Shown in pieces: positions 11,111-23,950 of a stretch of DNA of 64,000 nt. How positions within the stretch are numbered: position 1 is the first letter of the stretch; each line of letters starts with the position of its first letter. The notes beneath the pieces are model-generated. The model ran no database searches. It was not told the origin of the DNA and worked only from the letters and a program-made list of their open reading frames with translations. Both the position numbers and the translations under genes were made by a program. The stretch is from Erinaceus europaeus (taxonomy: Eukaryota; Chordata; Mammalia; Eulipotyphla; Erinaceidae), in assembly GCF_950295315.1 (NCBI RefSeq), contig NC_080175.1, positions 64,939,353 to 65,003,352 of the forward strand. Reading direction: 5' to 3'.

Positions 11111-12704
11111 ATTTATATGAACCAATAAGCATAAGCATGCATCCCTTGAAAGCCATGCCATTTTCAAATTTTTATGAAAAGTGATAATCCAGTACATTTT
11201 TGAGGTATATTTGCAAATTTAATTGTTGAAATCACAATGTAAATTGACTGAGTGCTAATGTCAATGTAGAATTATGAACTATTACCTGAAACTGTAATAA
11301 AAACCATTCTGCCTTTTTGACTTTTGCCTATAGTTATAGGACACAACAAGTTATTTCTTTTAGTTATGACATGTGACTATTAAATTGTGCTCAAAATAGC
11401 TCATTCAAAGTAACAACTCAGAAACTGAGTGAGAATGACATGCCAATTGAACATGGTAGGAAAATCTTGGAATAGAAACAGATGTGGAGAAAGTGAAACT
11501 CTACACGCCCAACTTCTTGGCAAATCATTAGCCTCTCTATGTGTGGTGGACATGCCAAGCAACTAACTACATTGGGTATACAGAGCTTTGACATAGCTAA
11601 GATGTATACACTTTAATTCTTCTACTGGTTACTTATAGTACTACTTTTCTTGCAATAGGCTATAAAATTGATATGCCTTTTTATTATTTCTTATATAAAA
11701 TTGCTTTTTTAATATTTATGATTATCAGTATTATTTATCATCACAGTGCAAAATAAAGCCCGTGGTAGGTATTGGAAAGTATTGTTTTTTTTTAACTTAC
11801 TTGCCAGAAAATTTAATATCTCAAAGTAAATAAATCTTTCCAGCTATTGAGTGAGATCTTAACAGTTATTTACTGCATAACTTATTTAGTGGAATGGCTT
11901 AGCAAAGTGGAAATTATCAAAGAAACACATCCATAAAACTATCTGTGTTCATACTTCACATGTGGAATTGTTTTTATGTGATTGACAGTGTCTCTTTTGT
12001 TTGCAGGTTGACCTACTGGCTCTAGGAGCCAGTTGACAATAATCAAATTTGCAGAAAAACTATGTCCACGAGTTAAAGTATGAATTGGTTATAATTACAT
12101 TGAGAAAATTACTAGTAAGGAAACGACTTGCTCATTTATAAGGCTAACAGCATATATAATCAAATTTCAATGAGAAAATTGTCTGATAAGCATACAAACA
12201 GCATAAAAGTTAGGTAGATGATCTACATGCTATAGTGGGTTTTATACAACCATTTACGTTTTTAAATTTTATAATCTGGAACCTTTTTCTTTTTGTCATC
12301 CTAGACATCTACACACCATGAATGTATTAGTTGATTTATCCTTTAAGAATATAATCACAATTTTCATTTAGAGAACAGTATAATTGATTTTCTATTATAA
12401 ATTTTTCCTGCTACTTACCATCAATATATATTTCAACCCCAAACCATTCATGGATCTTTAGTATATATGGCATATACACATAATTTTGCTTATTATTTAA
12501 AATTATTGGTAGATATATCATAGTTAACTCATTTTTCATAGGTAGAGAACATGTTCTTAGGAGTTACCTTAAATCCAGCACTGGAATATACTTTAGCTCA
12601 ATTATTTTTGCTTTTATTAACTTTGGAATAAATCCGAAATTTCAAATCATCAAGAAAGAGAAGTGAAACTAAGTGGGACTAATTTTTTTCAAATCTCTTT
12701 CTAT
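11111..12704. other. No recognised feature
   Basis: AT-rich; no gene or repeat family recognised. Confidence 0.45.
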
Positions 12705-12842
12705 CTCATCCTCTCTCTCTCTCTCTCGTATTGCTAAGAATCTAATTTATAGTGGTGTAGGTAAACCTTCATCATCAGAGACTCAGGCATGAGATTCTTT
12801 TTGCATAACAATTATGCTTTCTCCTCTGTCCCTAAACACATA
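12705..12842 (-). repeat. SINE, third type, diverged
   Basis: CT tract followed by 'tagtggtgtaggt', 'catgagattctttttgcat', 'attatgctttctcc'. Confidence 0.6.
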
Positions 12843-13325
12843 TTTCTAAATCAAATATGTCAGGTAATTCTTATTTAGGCATATAATATCTTTAAGTTAT
12901 AGAGTTGACTCTGTTTATGTGAACTGAGGAAAGTATCTGTAGCTTCTAGCAAATGATGAGAATTGTTCTCCTTATTTTATACAAAGCAGAATGGTGGATC
13001 AATTTCTTGCCCCATTTGAGTATCTAATTGAGAGAAATGGTCCAAGTGCTCAAGTGATACTGTTTTGTTCACCTTCAGTCATGGGATTATAGTAATGAGA
13101 AGAGCAATCAATTGTCTACTAAGGCCTTTCTACATGGAGTCTGCACATTGTCCCAAAGCCTGTGACTTTTCTGCTGGTATTTTGATTTCCTCCCAAATCT
13201 CACAAATATACAAGATTCATTGATTTTTGTGGAATTATATACTCTTGTTATCACATCATTCTGTAAATCAATGTAAGTCACTAATATAACTTTAAAAAGG
13301 AAACTGGAGAAAAAGTAGATTTAAT
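12843..13325. other. No recognised feature
   Basis: Nothing recognised. Confidence 0.45.
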
Positions 13326-13540
13326 GGTTTTTTAAATCTTTATCTACTTATTGGATAGAAACAGCCAGAAATTGAGAGGAAGGAGGAGATAGAGAGGGAG
13401 AGATTCAGAGAGACACTTGCATCTCTACTTTACAACTTGTGAAGCTTTCCCCCTGCAGGTGGGAACAGGGGACTTGAACCCAGGTCTTTGATCATTGCAA
13501 CATGTGCACTCAACCATGTGAGCCACCATCCAGCCCCAGA
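13326..13540 (-). repeat. Hedgehog SINE, short type
   Basis: Antisense 'cttattggatagaaac', 'cttgaacccaggtc', 'gccaccatccagcccc'. Flanking agatttaa on both sides. Confidence 0.85.
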
Positions 13541-13720
13541 TTTAACAATTTTTACTTGTCCCAGTCTGATGTGGGTTAGTGTTCCTGTGAATATATGCCA
13601 GTATAGAAGAGCTACCTGTTTAGGATTATATCTTACCTTTGTGCCCACAACTTCCAGGAAATGTTCTGTGTTCTGGCTAACATGGTCCTATAGCATAGAA
13701 TAAGCAGACTGGAAAATAAG

Positions 13721-13769
13721 TGAATGAATGAATGAATGAATGAATGAATGAATGAATGAATGAATGAAT
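13721..13769. repeat. (TGAA)n microsatellite
   Basis: Twelve uninterrupted TGAA units. Confidence 0.95.
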
Positions 13770-14324
13770 ACAAATTACCTTTCAATATTATAAATGATTG
13801 GGGTCTTTTTAAAATTTGGATATGTTTCCATTATCATAAATACATTATAGGTACATAACTCTTGTTTGTACCAACTAACCCATAGGTAACACTGGTTTTA
13901 TTATGATTCTTTCTCAAAAGTTACATATTTCAAGAAGTTTCCAATAAGATTAGGGGAGGACTTAATACATTTCTATAAAAATACATGCTGTCAGGTGCCT
14001 GCAGACAAGACATTTTGTTTTCTCTCCTTGCAGATATCAACTTACTTATCAGAAAACTCACTAAGGGTATTGCACATATTTCTTAGTTGTAAGAACAGTA
14101 GAGATGATTAATTAAATGTATTTTTTCCCATGAGGATGACAAATGTTCTCTCAGGAAATCTGGTGACCAGGTATGGGACTTGCTTACTGTCTTGCCATTT
14201 GAATCCTCACATTATAATTTGGTTTGAAAAAGAAATTTATTCTTCACATTAGTGCTAATTTAAATTTTATTCTAATTATATTCACTGTATATGCAAAATA
14301 AAAATATTTTCTTGTTTTTCCTTT
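13770..14324. other. No recognised feature
   Basis: Nothing recognised. Confidence 0.45.
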
Positions 14325-14540
14325 ATATTTTTTAACTTTATTATTATTATTTTATTGAATAGAGCTAGAAATTGAAAGGAAGAGAGAGATAGAGAGGAAA
14401 AGAGACAGAGAGACACCTACATTACTGCTTCACCACCTGTAAAGCTTTCCCCCTGCAGGTGGGGAATGGAGTCTCAAACCTGGGTACTTGAGTATTGTAG
14501 CACGTGTGCTGAGCCAGGTGAGCCACCAGCAGACTCCAAT
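14325..14540 (-). repeat. Hedgehog SINE, short type
   Basis: Antisense 'attgaatagagctagaaatt', 'ctttccccctgcaggtgggg', 'gagccaccagcagactcc'. Confidence 0.8.
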
Positions 14541-15839
14541 AAAAACATTTTACATATGATATTATTGTGTACATAACACATATTAAACCTGAATATATTT
14601 ACTATACCATCATCTCAACTCTATCATAAATATACTTCTGTATCTTAATTTCCAGAGAACCAAAACATCAAAGAAGAGAGATGTTTTATAGTACCACAAA
14701 ACCTGTCTTTGAAGACTTTAATGAACATTTTACTCTTTATAATCCAGTAATTTAATCATCTTTTAAAAATTTTCATGCACATGCCATAAAACTAATTAAT
14801 TCTTATTATAGTAGGGAAATATTTGTCATCTTTATATTAACTTTTATATCAACTTCCTATGTCCTAGCATAAAAATGCACATTTAATGCAAAATATACTT
14901 TAGAGATCCATGGTGATCAGAAAACAAGAATTCATATGATTTTAAGTAAATTTATTTATTTTACCATTTTAAAATGGAAAAAAAAGGATAATGAACTCCT
15001 GAACTCCAGGAATGGTGGTTTATAGTAGAAAACATGTTATATTATCAAAAATTAAAACTTTATAATATTTGAAAAACTGTGAATCCTATATGTGATTGGG
15101 TAAACAGAAAATATTTCTTCTTTGACACATATAAGCCATTCTTCAAAACCAAACCTGTATCAGGTCACAGAGGAGTTTCAATAAATTCAAAGAAGCAGCA
15201 CCATACACATTATGGTATTTGACCACCATATCTGCTATTTGACATTATAATAAAAGAACATATTTTAACATTCCCAAGTGAATGAGAACTATAATATATA
15301 TATGTATACATATATATATATTTAAATAACAATATAACATATATTTAAATAACAAAATTTTATTTATTTTAAAGGGGAATTTAATTCTGATAAGTCTTAA
15401 TGAGTATTTATATTTCTCTTATTGAATATCTTTAGGAAAAATCCTATTTCAAGCTTTTAAAATTATGTGCAGTATTTATTGGGAATCGGAGGGTGGGTTG
15501 AGATTATACAAATTCTATCAAGAAAATCTGAAAAAAGCTAACTGATCATCAGAGATTTCCAGAAAGAAGTTAGTTATTTAATTTCTGTATTAAAAAAATT
15601 ACATAGAGCACTATTGTATCACTTGTTTTCAAAATTCCAGTTCCCTTATCAGGGTATGGAACATATGGAATTCCCTACATGATTTCAGGAAAACACTGGA
15701 ATGATAGCTGAATACTGCATTGTCTTCCCGAAGCATGTTTTCATAGCAGAGACCATTGTAGGAAACAGCACTAGTACAGAAAATCATAAAATGCAATTAA
15801 AAAATTGCTAGAGGCTCAGAGCTTCGCATACAAAAAAAA
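14541..15839. other. No recognised feature; short (AT)n inside
   Basis: Very AT-rich. A short TATA/ATATAC run lies at about 15292-15322; nothing else recognised. Confidence 0.45.
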
Positions 15840-16145
15840 ATTTACTTTTTTTTTTTTTTGCCTCTAGGGTTATTTCTGGGAATTGGTGCCTCCACCATGA
15901 ATCCACTGCTCCTGGAGGTCCCCTCTTCTTCCCCTTTTGTTGCCTTTGTTTTTTTATCATTGTTATGGTTATTATTATTTTTTTATTAATGCCATTGTTG
16001 TTGGATAGAACAGAGAGAAATGGAGAGAGGAGGGGAAGACAGAGAGGGGGAGAAAAAGATAGACACCTGCAGACCAGCGTCACCACTTGTGAAGCAACAC
16101 CCCTGCAGGTGGGAAGCCGGGGGCTTGAACTGCAATCTTTACATT
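15840..16145 (-). repeat. Hedgehog SINE, long type, 5'-truncated
   Basis: Antisense from poly-T and 'tgcctctagggttatttctg' to 'gggggcttgaactgcaat'. The tRNA-like head beyond the B box is lost where the L1 tail begins. Confidence 0.85.
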
Positions 16146-16149
16146 AAAC

Positions 16150-16562
16150 AGCACAATTTGTAGTAACCCAAACCTGGAAAAAATGTAGGTTTCCAACAGC
16201 CAATGAGTGGCTAAGAAGTTGTGCTAGATGTACACAATGGAATAGTATTCAGCTATTAAGAATGATGAAGTCACCTTCTTCATCTCATTTTGAACAAAGC
16301 TTGAAAAAATCATGTTCAGTGAGGTAAGCCAGAAAGAGAAAAATGAATACTTGAAATGGGTTTGGTGTATTGCACCAAACAAAACATTTTTAGGGTGGGG
16401 GTGGGGTGTTTACATCCTGGTACACAATGGTAGAAGAGGACCTAGGTGTAGGTGAGACTGTTCTGCAGAAAACTGAGACATTTTACCTATGTGTCAAAAA
16501 ATGTACTAACCATAAATCACCTCAATAAAAAGAAAACAAAAAGTAAAAAATAAAAAAATAAG
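16150..16562 (+). mobile_element. L1 tail: ORF2 end and 3' UTR, second type
   Basis: Carries decayed ORF2 C-terminal sequence ('acacaatggaatagtattca', 'gttcagtgaggtaagccag') and then a 3' UTR with 'gtattgcacc', 'ggtggggtgtttacatcctg' and an A-rich end. Too broken to translate. Confidence 0.75.
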
Positions 16563-17261
16563 ATTAAGCAAAACAATTGCGTAACTCAATTCTTACCTAG
16601 AGGTTTACTTTTAAGTTTAAATTGATAATGATTGTTTTGGTTAATACGTCATTATAATATAGACTGTGTGGTTTGGCAAAATGTTTGTCATAACCACAAT
16701 TAGTTTTTAGTTAGAACAAATAAAACATCACATTTTAGATGGAACTCATAGTATATCAGAACAGAAGGAAGGCAGTGATTGACAAAATGTTTATGTGACA
16801 GATACAATCACTATATAAATACCCATGTGATGAACTTGAAAATTAACTTGCTATGTGGAACAGAGTGCATGTTTAAAGAATTCTAATTTGAATGCTCATT
16901 CTAGCTAAAAGGAGAGTAAACACAAGTAGCTAAACCAGATTTTTGTTTTCTTTACAGAGCATTTATTTTTTCCTTCTCATTGCTGGGATATAAACAATCT
17001 GGGCTGGCTTTTTTGTTTTGTTTTGTTTTCTTTTCTTTTCTTGTCCTTGATTTTCTTTTCTTTTTTCCCAGAAAGACAGAGATAGAAAGAGGGAAAGACA
17101 CCACAGCACCAAAATACCTTCAGTGTATGTATTTGCCCAATGTAAACCTTAGTCCTGTGATGACAAAGCAACTACCCTCACAAGTGAACTATCATTTGGG
17201 CCCCAGTAGCACCTTAGTTAGTAATCATGAATTCCTTACCTCTTTTTCTATTTCTTTCTTT
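16563..17261. other. No recognised feature
   Basis: Only a TTTTG/TTTTC-rich run near 17010-17065; the small frames over it are low complexity. Confidence 0.45.
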
Positions 17262-17613
17262 CTTTTGTTTTTGCCTCCGGGGTTATCGCTGGGACTGGGT
17301 GCCTGCAGTTATCGCTGGGACTGGGTGCCTGCACTAGGAATCCACTGATCCTAGAGGCTATTTTGTTGCCCTTCTTGTTTATCATTGTGGTTGCTACTGT
17401 TTATGTTATTGATGTCATTGTTGTCGGATAGGACAGAGAGAAATAGAGAGAGGAGGGGAAGACAGAGAGGGGGAGAGAAAGATAGACACCTGCAGACCTG
17501 CTTTACCACCAGTAAAGCAACCCCCCTGCAGGTGAGGAGCCAGGGACTCAAATTGGGATGGTCCTAGTGCTTCACATCATTTGGGCTTAACCCTCTGAGC
17601 TACCACCCAGCCC
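17262..17613 (-). repeat. Hedgehog SINE, long type, tandem duplication
   Basis: Full antisense copy. A 26-base segment starting 'gttatcgctggg' is repeated in tandem at 17282-17307 and 17308-17333. Flanking 'ctctttttctatttctt' on both sides is a 17-bp target duplication. Confidence 0.9.
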
Positions 17614-18573
17614 CCTCTTTTTCTATTTCTTCTACTGTTTTCCTGAGCTTGTTTTTGTCTTCTCCTGACTTTCTCAACACTTTATGTAGGTCTCTCTGTT
17701 ACTGAATGTCTCGTGATTCTAAGAATATTTGCAATCCCATCTTTTTTCACCCTGGTCCAGTGTCTCCAATAGTGTCTTTTTGCTGATTCGCAGCAAAAGT
17801 AAAGCAGTGTCAAAGGTCAAAAAGCAAGGAAAAGCAATAAGATCCTGAACTAAAAAGAAAAGAAAAGGGTTTCTGTCAAATTTGACAAATGAACTGCAGC
17901 CAGAGTCCCCAGGTACCCACAAGGTGGAAGTATTATATAGACTTTGCTGTATATCTTCCGTGTCAAAAGGTCAAAAACCAGCTTGAATCATGTATTTAAC
18001 CTAGAAGTGAATTTTGATCTTTTTTTCCAAGTTGGGCCATAAGTAATTGGATTACAGTTTTTTACAACAATGTCATATAAATATTTTAAGTGAGGATAAT
18101 TTTTTACTTATTTAAAATATGTATTGGGTTATTGAGTTTAATGCAAAGAGAACTGTGAAATAGTTGGTATTTGTAAGGAACTGAAAATATAATAGAATTT
18201 GAAGTCATACAGATTTGACATGCAGAGATCAATTCTGCAATTGATTCCCCTTGTCCATTAGCATAATTTCATGTCACCCTGTAGTTACATTTTGCCTATC
18301 ATACAAATAAATTGTTGGTTTTAATAGACTTTCTATGGGATGTGAATATAGGTAAAAGAAATGATCTAAGTTAGTTCTGTTCCACTATGAATAGACAACT
18401 TTATACTTCCACAGGGATAAGACTAAGTGAAATGGTAGAAAGAAATCTCTTGTTTTTTCCATAGAGATTTTTGATCTAAGGGCGTTTGTTATAATTAACT
18501 TCTTACTCCCCTCTTTAATTATTTATTTTTTGGAAAATAATAAAGTGAGACTATATCACAAGAAGTGAATTTT
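17614..18573. other. No recognised feature
   Basis: Nothing recognised; small frames at 17719-17922 show no family features. Confidence 0.45.
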
Positions 18574-18888
18574 GGGGGTCAGGCGGTGGCACAGTGGGTT
18601 AAGCACATGTGGCGCAAAACGCAAGGACCGGCGGAGCCCCAGCTCCCCACCTGCAGGTGAGTTGCTTCACAGGCGGTGAACAGGTCTGCAGGTGTCTATC
18701 TTTCTCTCCCCCCTCTGTCTTCCCTTCCTTTCTCCATTTCTCTCTGTCCTATCCAACAACGAACATCAACAATGGCAATAATAATAACAACAATGAGGGC
18801 AACAAAAGGGGGAAAATGGCATCTAGTAGAAGTGGATTCATGGTGCAGGCACCAAGTCCAGCAATAACCCTGGAGGGAAAAAAAAAAA
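18574..18888 (+). repeat. Hedgehog SINE, long type with extension
   Basis: Head 'ggtggcacagtgggttaag' to poly-A. Target duplication 'aagaagtgaatttt' on both sides. The B-box region is deleted ('accggcggagcccc'). Confidence 0.9.
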
Positions 18889-19379
18889 AAGAAGTGAATT
18901 TTATCCACTTAGATTTGCAAATTGCCCTTTCTCAAGTTATGTAAAATAGATGTGTTTTAGAAGCATGATTCTCAGCATAAACTTTCAAATTCACTTTCTA
19001 GACAGAGATTTATCTTTTCACCCACATAAACAAGAAGCCAAAATTGACTGAATCTCAAGAGGATAGAAGAACACAACAAAGAAAACATAAAGGCTAACCT
19101 TTATTTACTTATTTGTTTATTTTAACAGTGTCAGTGTTTGCTAGTTGTGGATCATTCATATATTTTAAAGTGAAAATTGACTGGAAACTCAATGTGTAAA
19201 TAACAAAATTTGTACACTGCTTTAATATATTTTAATGAAGATGAAAGAAATGTGTCTCTATTTTTTAATACTTTTCTGTGTTTCTTAATGCCAAAAGATA
19301 ATAATTAGTACTATATTTGGATAGATTCCTGTGCCATTTTATAAGAACCATGTTTCTGAGGTCATAAGAAGTCCAGTGT
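18889..19379. other. No recognised feature
   Basis: Nothing recognised. Confidence 0.45.
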
Positions 19380-20614
19380 GGGTATCAAGGTCTAAGTAGG
19401 AACTATTTCGTTAGGTACTTGAAGGTGTCTTTTTAGGTCTTTCTACTTGCTTGCTTTATTTATTGACTCACCGCAAACTACTGTGCACTCTTGCTTCAGT
19501 GTATATATTTCTCCTAATTTATGGATACATGGGTACATTTGCCCTATCTCATGGGTCCTGGTCTATATCTAGGTTTTGAGGCTTTGTTAGAAAGTGGACT
19601 ACATGAAATGGAGTTAAGGGGTCCTATGAGAAAGGAAAGATCTCATCCAAGTAATGATGCTGAAAGGTTGACATTCCATGCCTGACATCTCTGGACATAT
19701 TCCATGCCGAGGTGGTACTTGCACTGAATAGGTTGGCATCAACAGATGCAGTATCAGTTGGTATGAATTGAGAGAAGCATAGTTCCTACTTAGACCTAGA
19801 TACCCTCCTCACCTACTTCCTATTACACTTCCCTCAGTTACTCCAAAGCTAACCTTATCAAAGTAAGGACTACAAAAGCTTAATAAGGACAATAGACTGG
19901 CATACTTTGATGACGGCTCTTTAGTCACTATCAGGCCACTTCATCAGCTGAGGCCCGAGTCAAGGAGTCCTGGAATTCCTACACAAACATGATGAGCCTA
20001 GACCTCGAATAGATCCCTTTCCCCATTATCACTGTTCATCTCCATCAGGAATAACACAATAGGCCCCTTTGGGGGACCCAATAGGACCTTGTCATCAATG
20101 TGGATCAACAACGGTAGAGAATGTTCCATCCTCCAATGGGGGTGTGGATAACATACTCTATCAACCACCTGAAGTAGATGGGTCCTAAAATTGGTGCAAC
20201 TTATATTCCAACTGATGACCACAGAATGCAAGTTCATACCTACAGGGATTTAGAGGTTACATAGGTTCCAGAAGCTATCATGATGTCTACCAGACTTCCC
20301 TGGACAGATGACCACATCAGTGTGTTCTGGTTCCCCACTTCCCCAGAGCCCCACCCCACTAGGGAAAGAGAGTGACAGGCTGAGAGTATAGATCAACCTG
20401 TCAATGCCTATGTTCAGTGGGGAAGCAATTACAGAAGCCAGAGCTTTCACCTTCTGCCCCCCATGTTGACTCTGGGTCCATACTCCCACATGGTTAAAGA
20501 ATAGGATATGGAGCTCTGTTGGTGAGAAATGCATCCCTCTTATCCTATGGTCTGTCAGTATTTTCATTTTATAAATAAATAAATAAATAAATACATTTTA
20601 AAAATAAATAAATA
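19380..20614 (+). mobile_element. Second 5'-inverted (twin-primed) L1
   Basis: 19780-20580 is a sense L1 3' UTR ending in (AAAT)n. 19384-19779 is the preceding part of the same UTR reversed: its complement contains 'ctttctaacaaagcc' and 'aaacctagatata', matching 2078-2107 in sense. The breakpoint region is duplicated as an inverted repeat of about 22 bases (19384-19405 versus 19782-19803). I could not find a clear target duplication. Confidence 0.8.
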
Positions 20615-22059
20615 CAATGTGACCCACTTCTGAGTACTTTGAAATATTTGAGGTAGTTATACTAATCATCATGTAAGATCCTTTCATTGACTTCAAATAA
20701 CTCAACACTTCATTATATTCTCCTTTGCCAGATTTGGTGCTACATTACCAAACTTTGCCTCAATAGCCTGAACAAATAATGGTGGTTTGGATTCTAGTTT
20801 GCAAGGTTGTAGTTCCCAAAAGGAAGATTATATTGGAACTTGTAACAAAGGGTCAACAATCTTTAATTATATCAAGAGTAATGAAGCCTGGAAATTCTAT
20901 TTTTGTTATCAGAAAGAGAACCAGCATGAAATGTAGAGAGCAAAAGACTTTCCTGGCAGCTAACAAAGCCACATTGAGTCATCACAGAGTCAGCACATAA
21001 ATTTGATTTAATTATGTTGAAAAGAACTAGGACAAAAATGGACTGAAGCAGCACAGTCAGCCAAATGCAAACAAGGCACACGACTCAAAGTGTGTTACCA
21101 GAGAAGAGGTAATATGCCTTAGGTGTAGAGTTGAGATTTTTGTCTCTTTTTTTTTTGCCACCTTAACTGATACTAAGAAATACCAGTATTATTTAAAGGT
21201 ATCCATTCTTATGAGGCAGCCTGCCTCATTTTTGATATAATTATCTTTGGAACAATATTTCAGTTATACTCACAGAGAAAGCCTCTGAAAAATCCAAATA
21301 AGTAGAATGTTCATTATTTTGGGTCATTCTGTAGTGGTCTTAGAAATCCATTTCTCCTGTATCAAAAGATGGTGCCCTCAACCTCAAAGTGCTATGCTAC
21401 TTACCCAAATGCAGATAGTATTAATACTTATTTTCCTTAGGGTCAAGATTGCTAAGGAATTCCATTATGCATCACATGTGAAGGCTACATGATGGAAAAG
21501 TAATTTTGAACTATAGCCAGGAGATTTGAAACTTTTCATCAGTCTGGATCCCCATAGTAAATTATTCACTTCTGTGTATTAAAGGTTTTTGTGTTGCATC
21601 TCTGTGCAGTGCTTAATGATTTGTCACTTTTTGAATCAAAAGGCTGTTGGGAGCACTTCTCACAGCCCGACAGTGCTATGAATTTAGTCTGGTTTCTTAC
21701 TTTTATAAATAAACAAAATCAGCAGAAAGTCATTTGGAATAAAATTTCTCATGACAACATTGAAAATTATGTGTTACCTAATATTATGGTCAGTTTGATT
21801 AAAAAATGAATCCTGATTATTTTTTATGTTTTGTGTGTATAAAGCGATGTGCTATCCAAGAGTATATGATTGGGTTCAAATATTACATTGATCAAATTTT
21901 AACTATAAACTTCAAAAAATATTATTAGGAAACTAAAATAAAGAAAATCATTTAAAACTATTGCTATTATTAATTAATTCCTTCATAATTTGTTATCTCT
22001 TTAAATATGATTTTTATAATTAAATAAATGAAATAATTTTTATTTTAATGAGAGATACA
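20615..22059. other. No recognised feature
   Basis: About 1.4 kb of AT-rich sequence; small frames at 20779, 21307 and 21591 resemble nothing known. Confidence 0.45.
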
Positions 22060-22205
22060 AACATATGGGGCTAGAAAAAGAGGGAGATCATAGCATTGTT
22101 CATCTCTGGTTTGTGGCAATACTAGGGATTGAACCTGGAATTTGGACCTGCAGACTTGAAAGTCTTTTTGAATAAACATTATACTATTGCTCACCACCTG
22201 CTTTT
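22060..22205 (-). repeat. SINE, third type, diverged
   Basis: Antisense 'ggcaatactagggattgaacc', 'agtctttttgaataaac', 'actattgctcacc'. Confidence 0.6.
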
Positions 22206-23340
22206 TTTCCCCTCTCTTAATAGTTACATGTGAGCTATTTCTTTACCATTGAGACAAATATTCAGTAGCAAAGCAAAATCAATATTAGTAATTTTAGATT
22301 CTCCTCATGCTTGGTAGAGTGATTAGAGTGATTTCATCTATATAGTAGAGGATTTTTTATTTGGGGTGTGGTGAAGATAATCGTTAGTAAAACAAAGCTG
22401 GTCTGATGTTCCTGTAGATCCTTTCTTGATTTTAGTTTATAATCATTTAAAGAAGTTTCTCTCAGAGCCATTTATTAATTATCACCTCTGCACAAAACCT
22501 AGCAGCTCTAATTTTTGAAAAACCAGGAAACTTGTATTAAATTTAAATACAGAAAATGGAGTAAGCCAGATGGAAATGAAAATTCAAGAAAAAATAATGT
22601 TCCAGTTAAAGAAAAGAGTTAAATGCATCTCTATGTTAAAAGGGGTTAAAGAGAAAACAATTTCTATCAGCAATACGAATGTTAAAGCAACATAGAGTTT
22701 ATGATGTTTTCCCTTTAAAGTTAGAAAACAAATAATTTATGACTGCTTCAGGGTTATTATTTTCACTTCAATGGAATATGAGTGCCCCCTGCTGATACTG
22801 AGAAAACATTCTGGATTTATATTTTCTGGCTTCCTTTTTAGAGAAATATCTCTCTATGATAATAACTATGGAAATCCTCCAAAAGTTTGTTTTATTCATG
22901 TAAGCTTTGTAAAGATATTGAATGACAGTGAGTTCGAGTTATACTTCCAGACAGATTCCTGGAACACAAAATGCAAAGTCTTGTTTTCAGAAACAATTTA
23001 TCTACTTGTTCCTTTCTTAGATCTGTTTATGAGCCATAAGGTGAACCAATGATTTTTGTCTTTACTTTGTAAGAGAAGATAATAAAACATTATTGCAGAT
23101 TTTTAGCAGAACATATCCCTCTACAGACTTATAACAGACAACAGTCATTCAATAATGTACCCCTGTAAATCTACCTTTGTATTTCTAAATAATATACTGA
23201 TATATCCGTTCTCTTTTTTGTAATTTTTTTATTTTCAAATTATATGTCTATTGAGCATTTATAATAGAAAATAAGAATCTTTCTACAACCCATGTACAAA
23301 TGGATAAATCCAATCCCATTCCTCATGTTGTGTACTACCT
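22206..23340. other. No recognised feature
   Basis: Nothing recognised. The 93-codon frame at 22771-23052 shows no domain, signal or coding bias that I can support. Confidence 0.4.
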
Positions 23341-23356
23341 AAAAACATCAGACACA

Positions 23357-23935
23357 GGTGCAAAGTGGTCTGGCTGCTTGTCGGATAGTTGGCATCTCTT
23401 TGCTCTTCAACTGCGGCTGTATATTGGGCAGCAGAAGCTGTGCTGTGATCCAAGAAAGCGGCCTAAGACTTCACGTAAAGAGCATGTGGTCCTAACCAAG
23501 CAGACTGTGTGTAAATCAGCAGACAGAAAAGCACCCCACAGCTGGCAACTAAACCCTCCCTCCAGGAAAAGCACCCCCTCTACTGGTGGGGTGAAAAAGC
23601 CTATACAGGTCCAGAACAAATACTATGGTTTAATCTGTGACTTTTTTTTTTTTGTATGAACTTGTTTATAACATGTTGCATTTGTACTTAAGTCAGCTCA
23701 TCTTTCACTCAGGATGAATGTGAAAAGTGACTGTTCACAGACCTCAGTGATGTGAGTGCTGTTGCTCAGGAGTGACAAGTTGCTAATATGTAGATGGGAT
23801 GGGATGGGAGATAATTCCTGCTTCTCATGATGCACATTTCTGTATGTTAATGACTTGTTGGGTAGCTATTGAGGTACTAGAGTTGATAAATGTGTACAGG
23901 ATCCTTTTGCAATGAAACCGGTTATGACTTGAAAA
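23357..23935 (+). pseudogene. Processed pseudogene of histone H3.3
   Basis: Intronless, decayed copy of a replication-independent histone H3.3 mRNA. From about 23360 it reads as 5' UTR. At 23496-23609 it encodes a damaged H3 N-terminal tail: the TKQT start, the KAP segment and PSTGGVKKP are clear. The serine before TGGVKK (residue 31) is the H3.3-specific residue; canonical H3.1/H3.2 have alanine. The frame is shifted at the start codon. After about residue 40 the rest of the coding region (the whole histone fold) is missing and sequence jumps to a long 3' UTR (from about 23620) ending at a mutated polyadenylation signal 'gcaatgaaacc' (23909-23919) and an A run. Imperfect repeats (23341-23356 and about 23935-23950) look like the target duplication left by L1-mediated retroposition. 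No product is expected. I cannot say from memory whether H3-3A or H3-3B was the source. Confidence 0.85.
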
Positions 23936-23950
23936 AAATACCAAACACAG

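Noticed and set aside
20250..20567. 105-codon minus-strand frame, also seen at 179-499 and 2134-2445
   Set aside because: The same antisense frame recurs because it lies in the L1 3' UTR; it has no coding features and stops differ between copies.
22771..23052. 93-codon frame as a small gene
   Set aside because: No family, no supporting signals; composition like its surroundings.
23300..23659. A functional H3-like gene
   Set aside because: Frame broken at the start, histone fold missing, poly-A end and likely target duplications show a dead processed copy.
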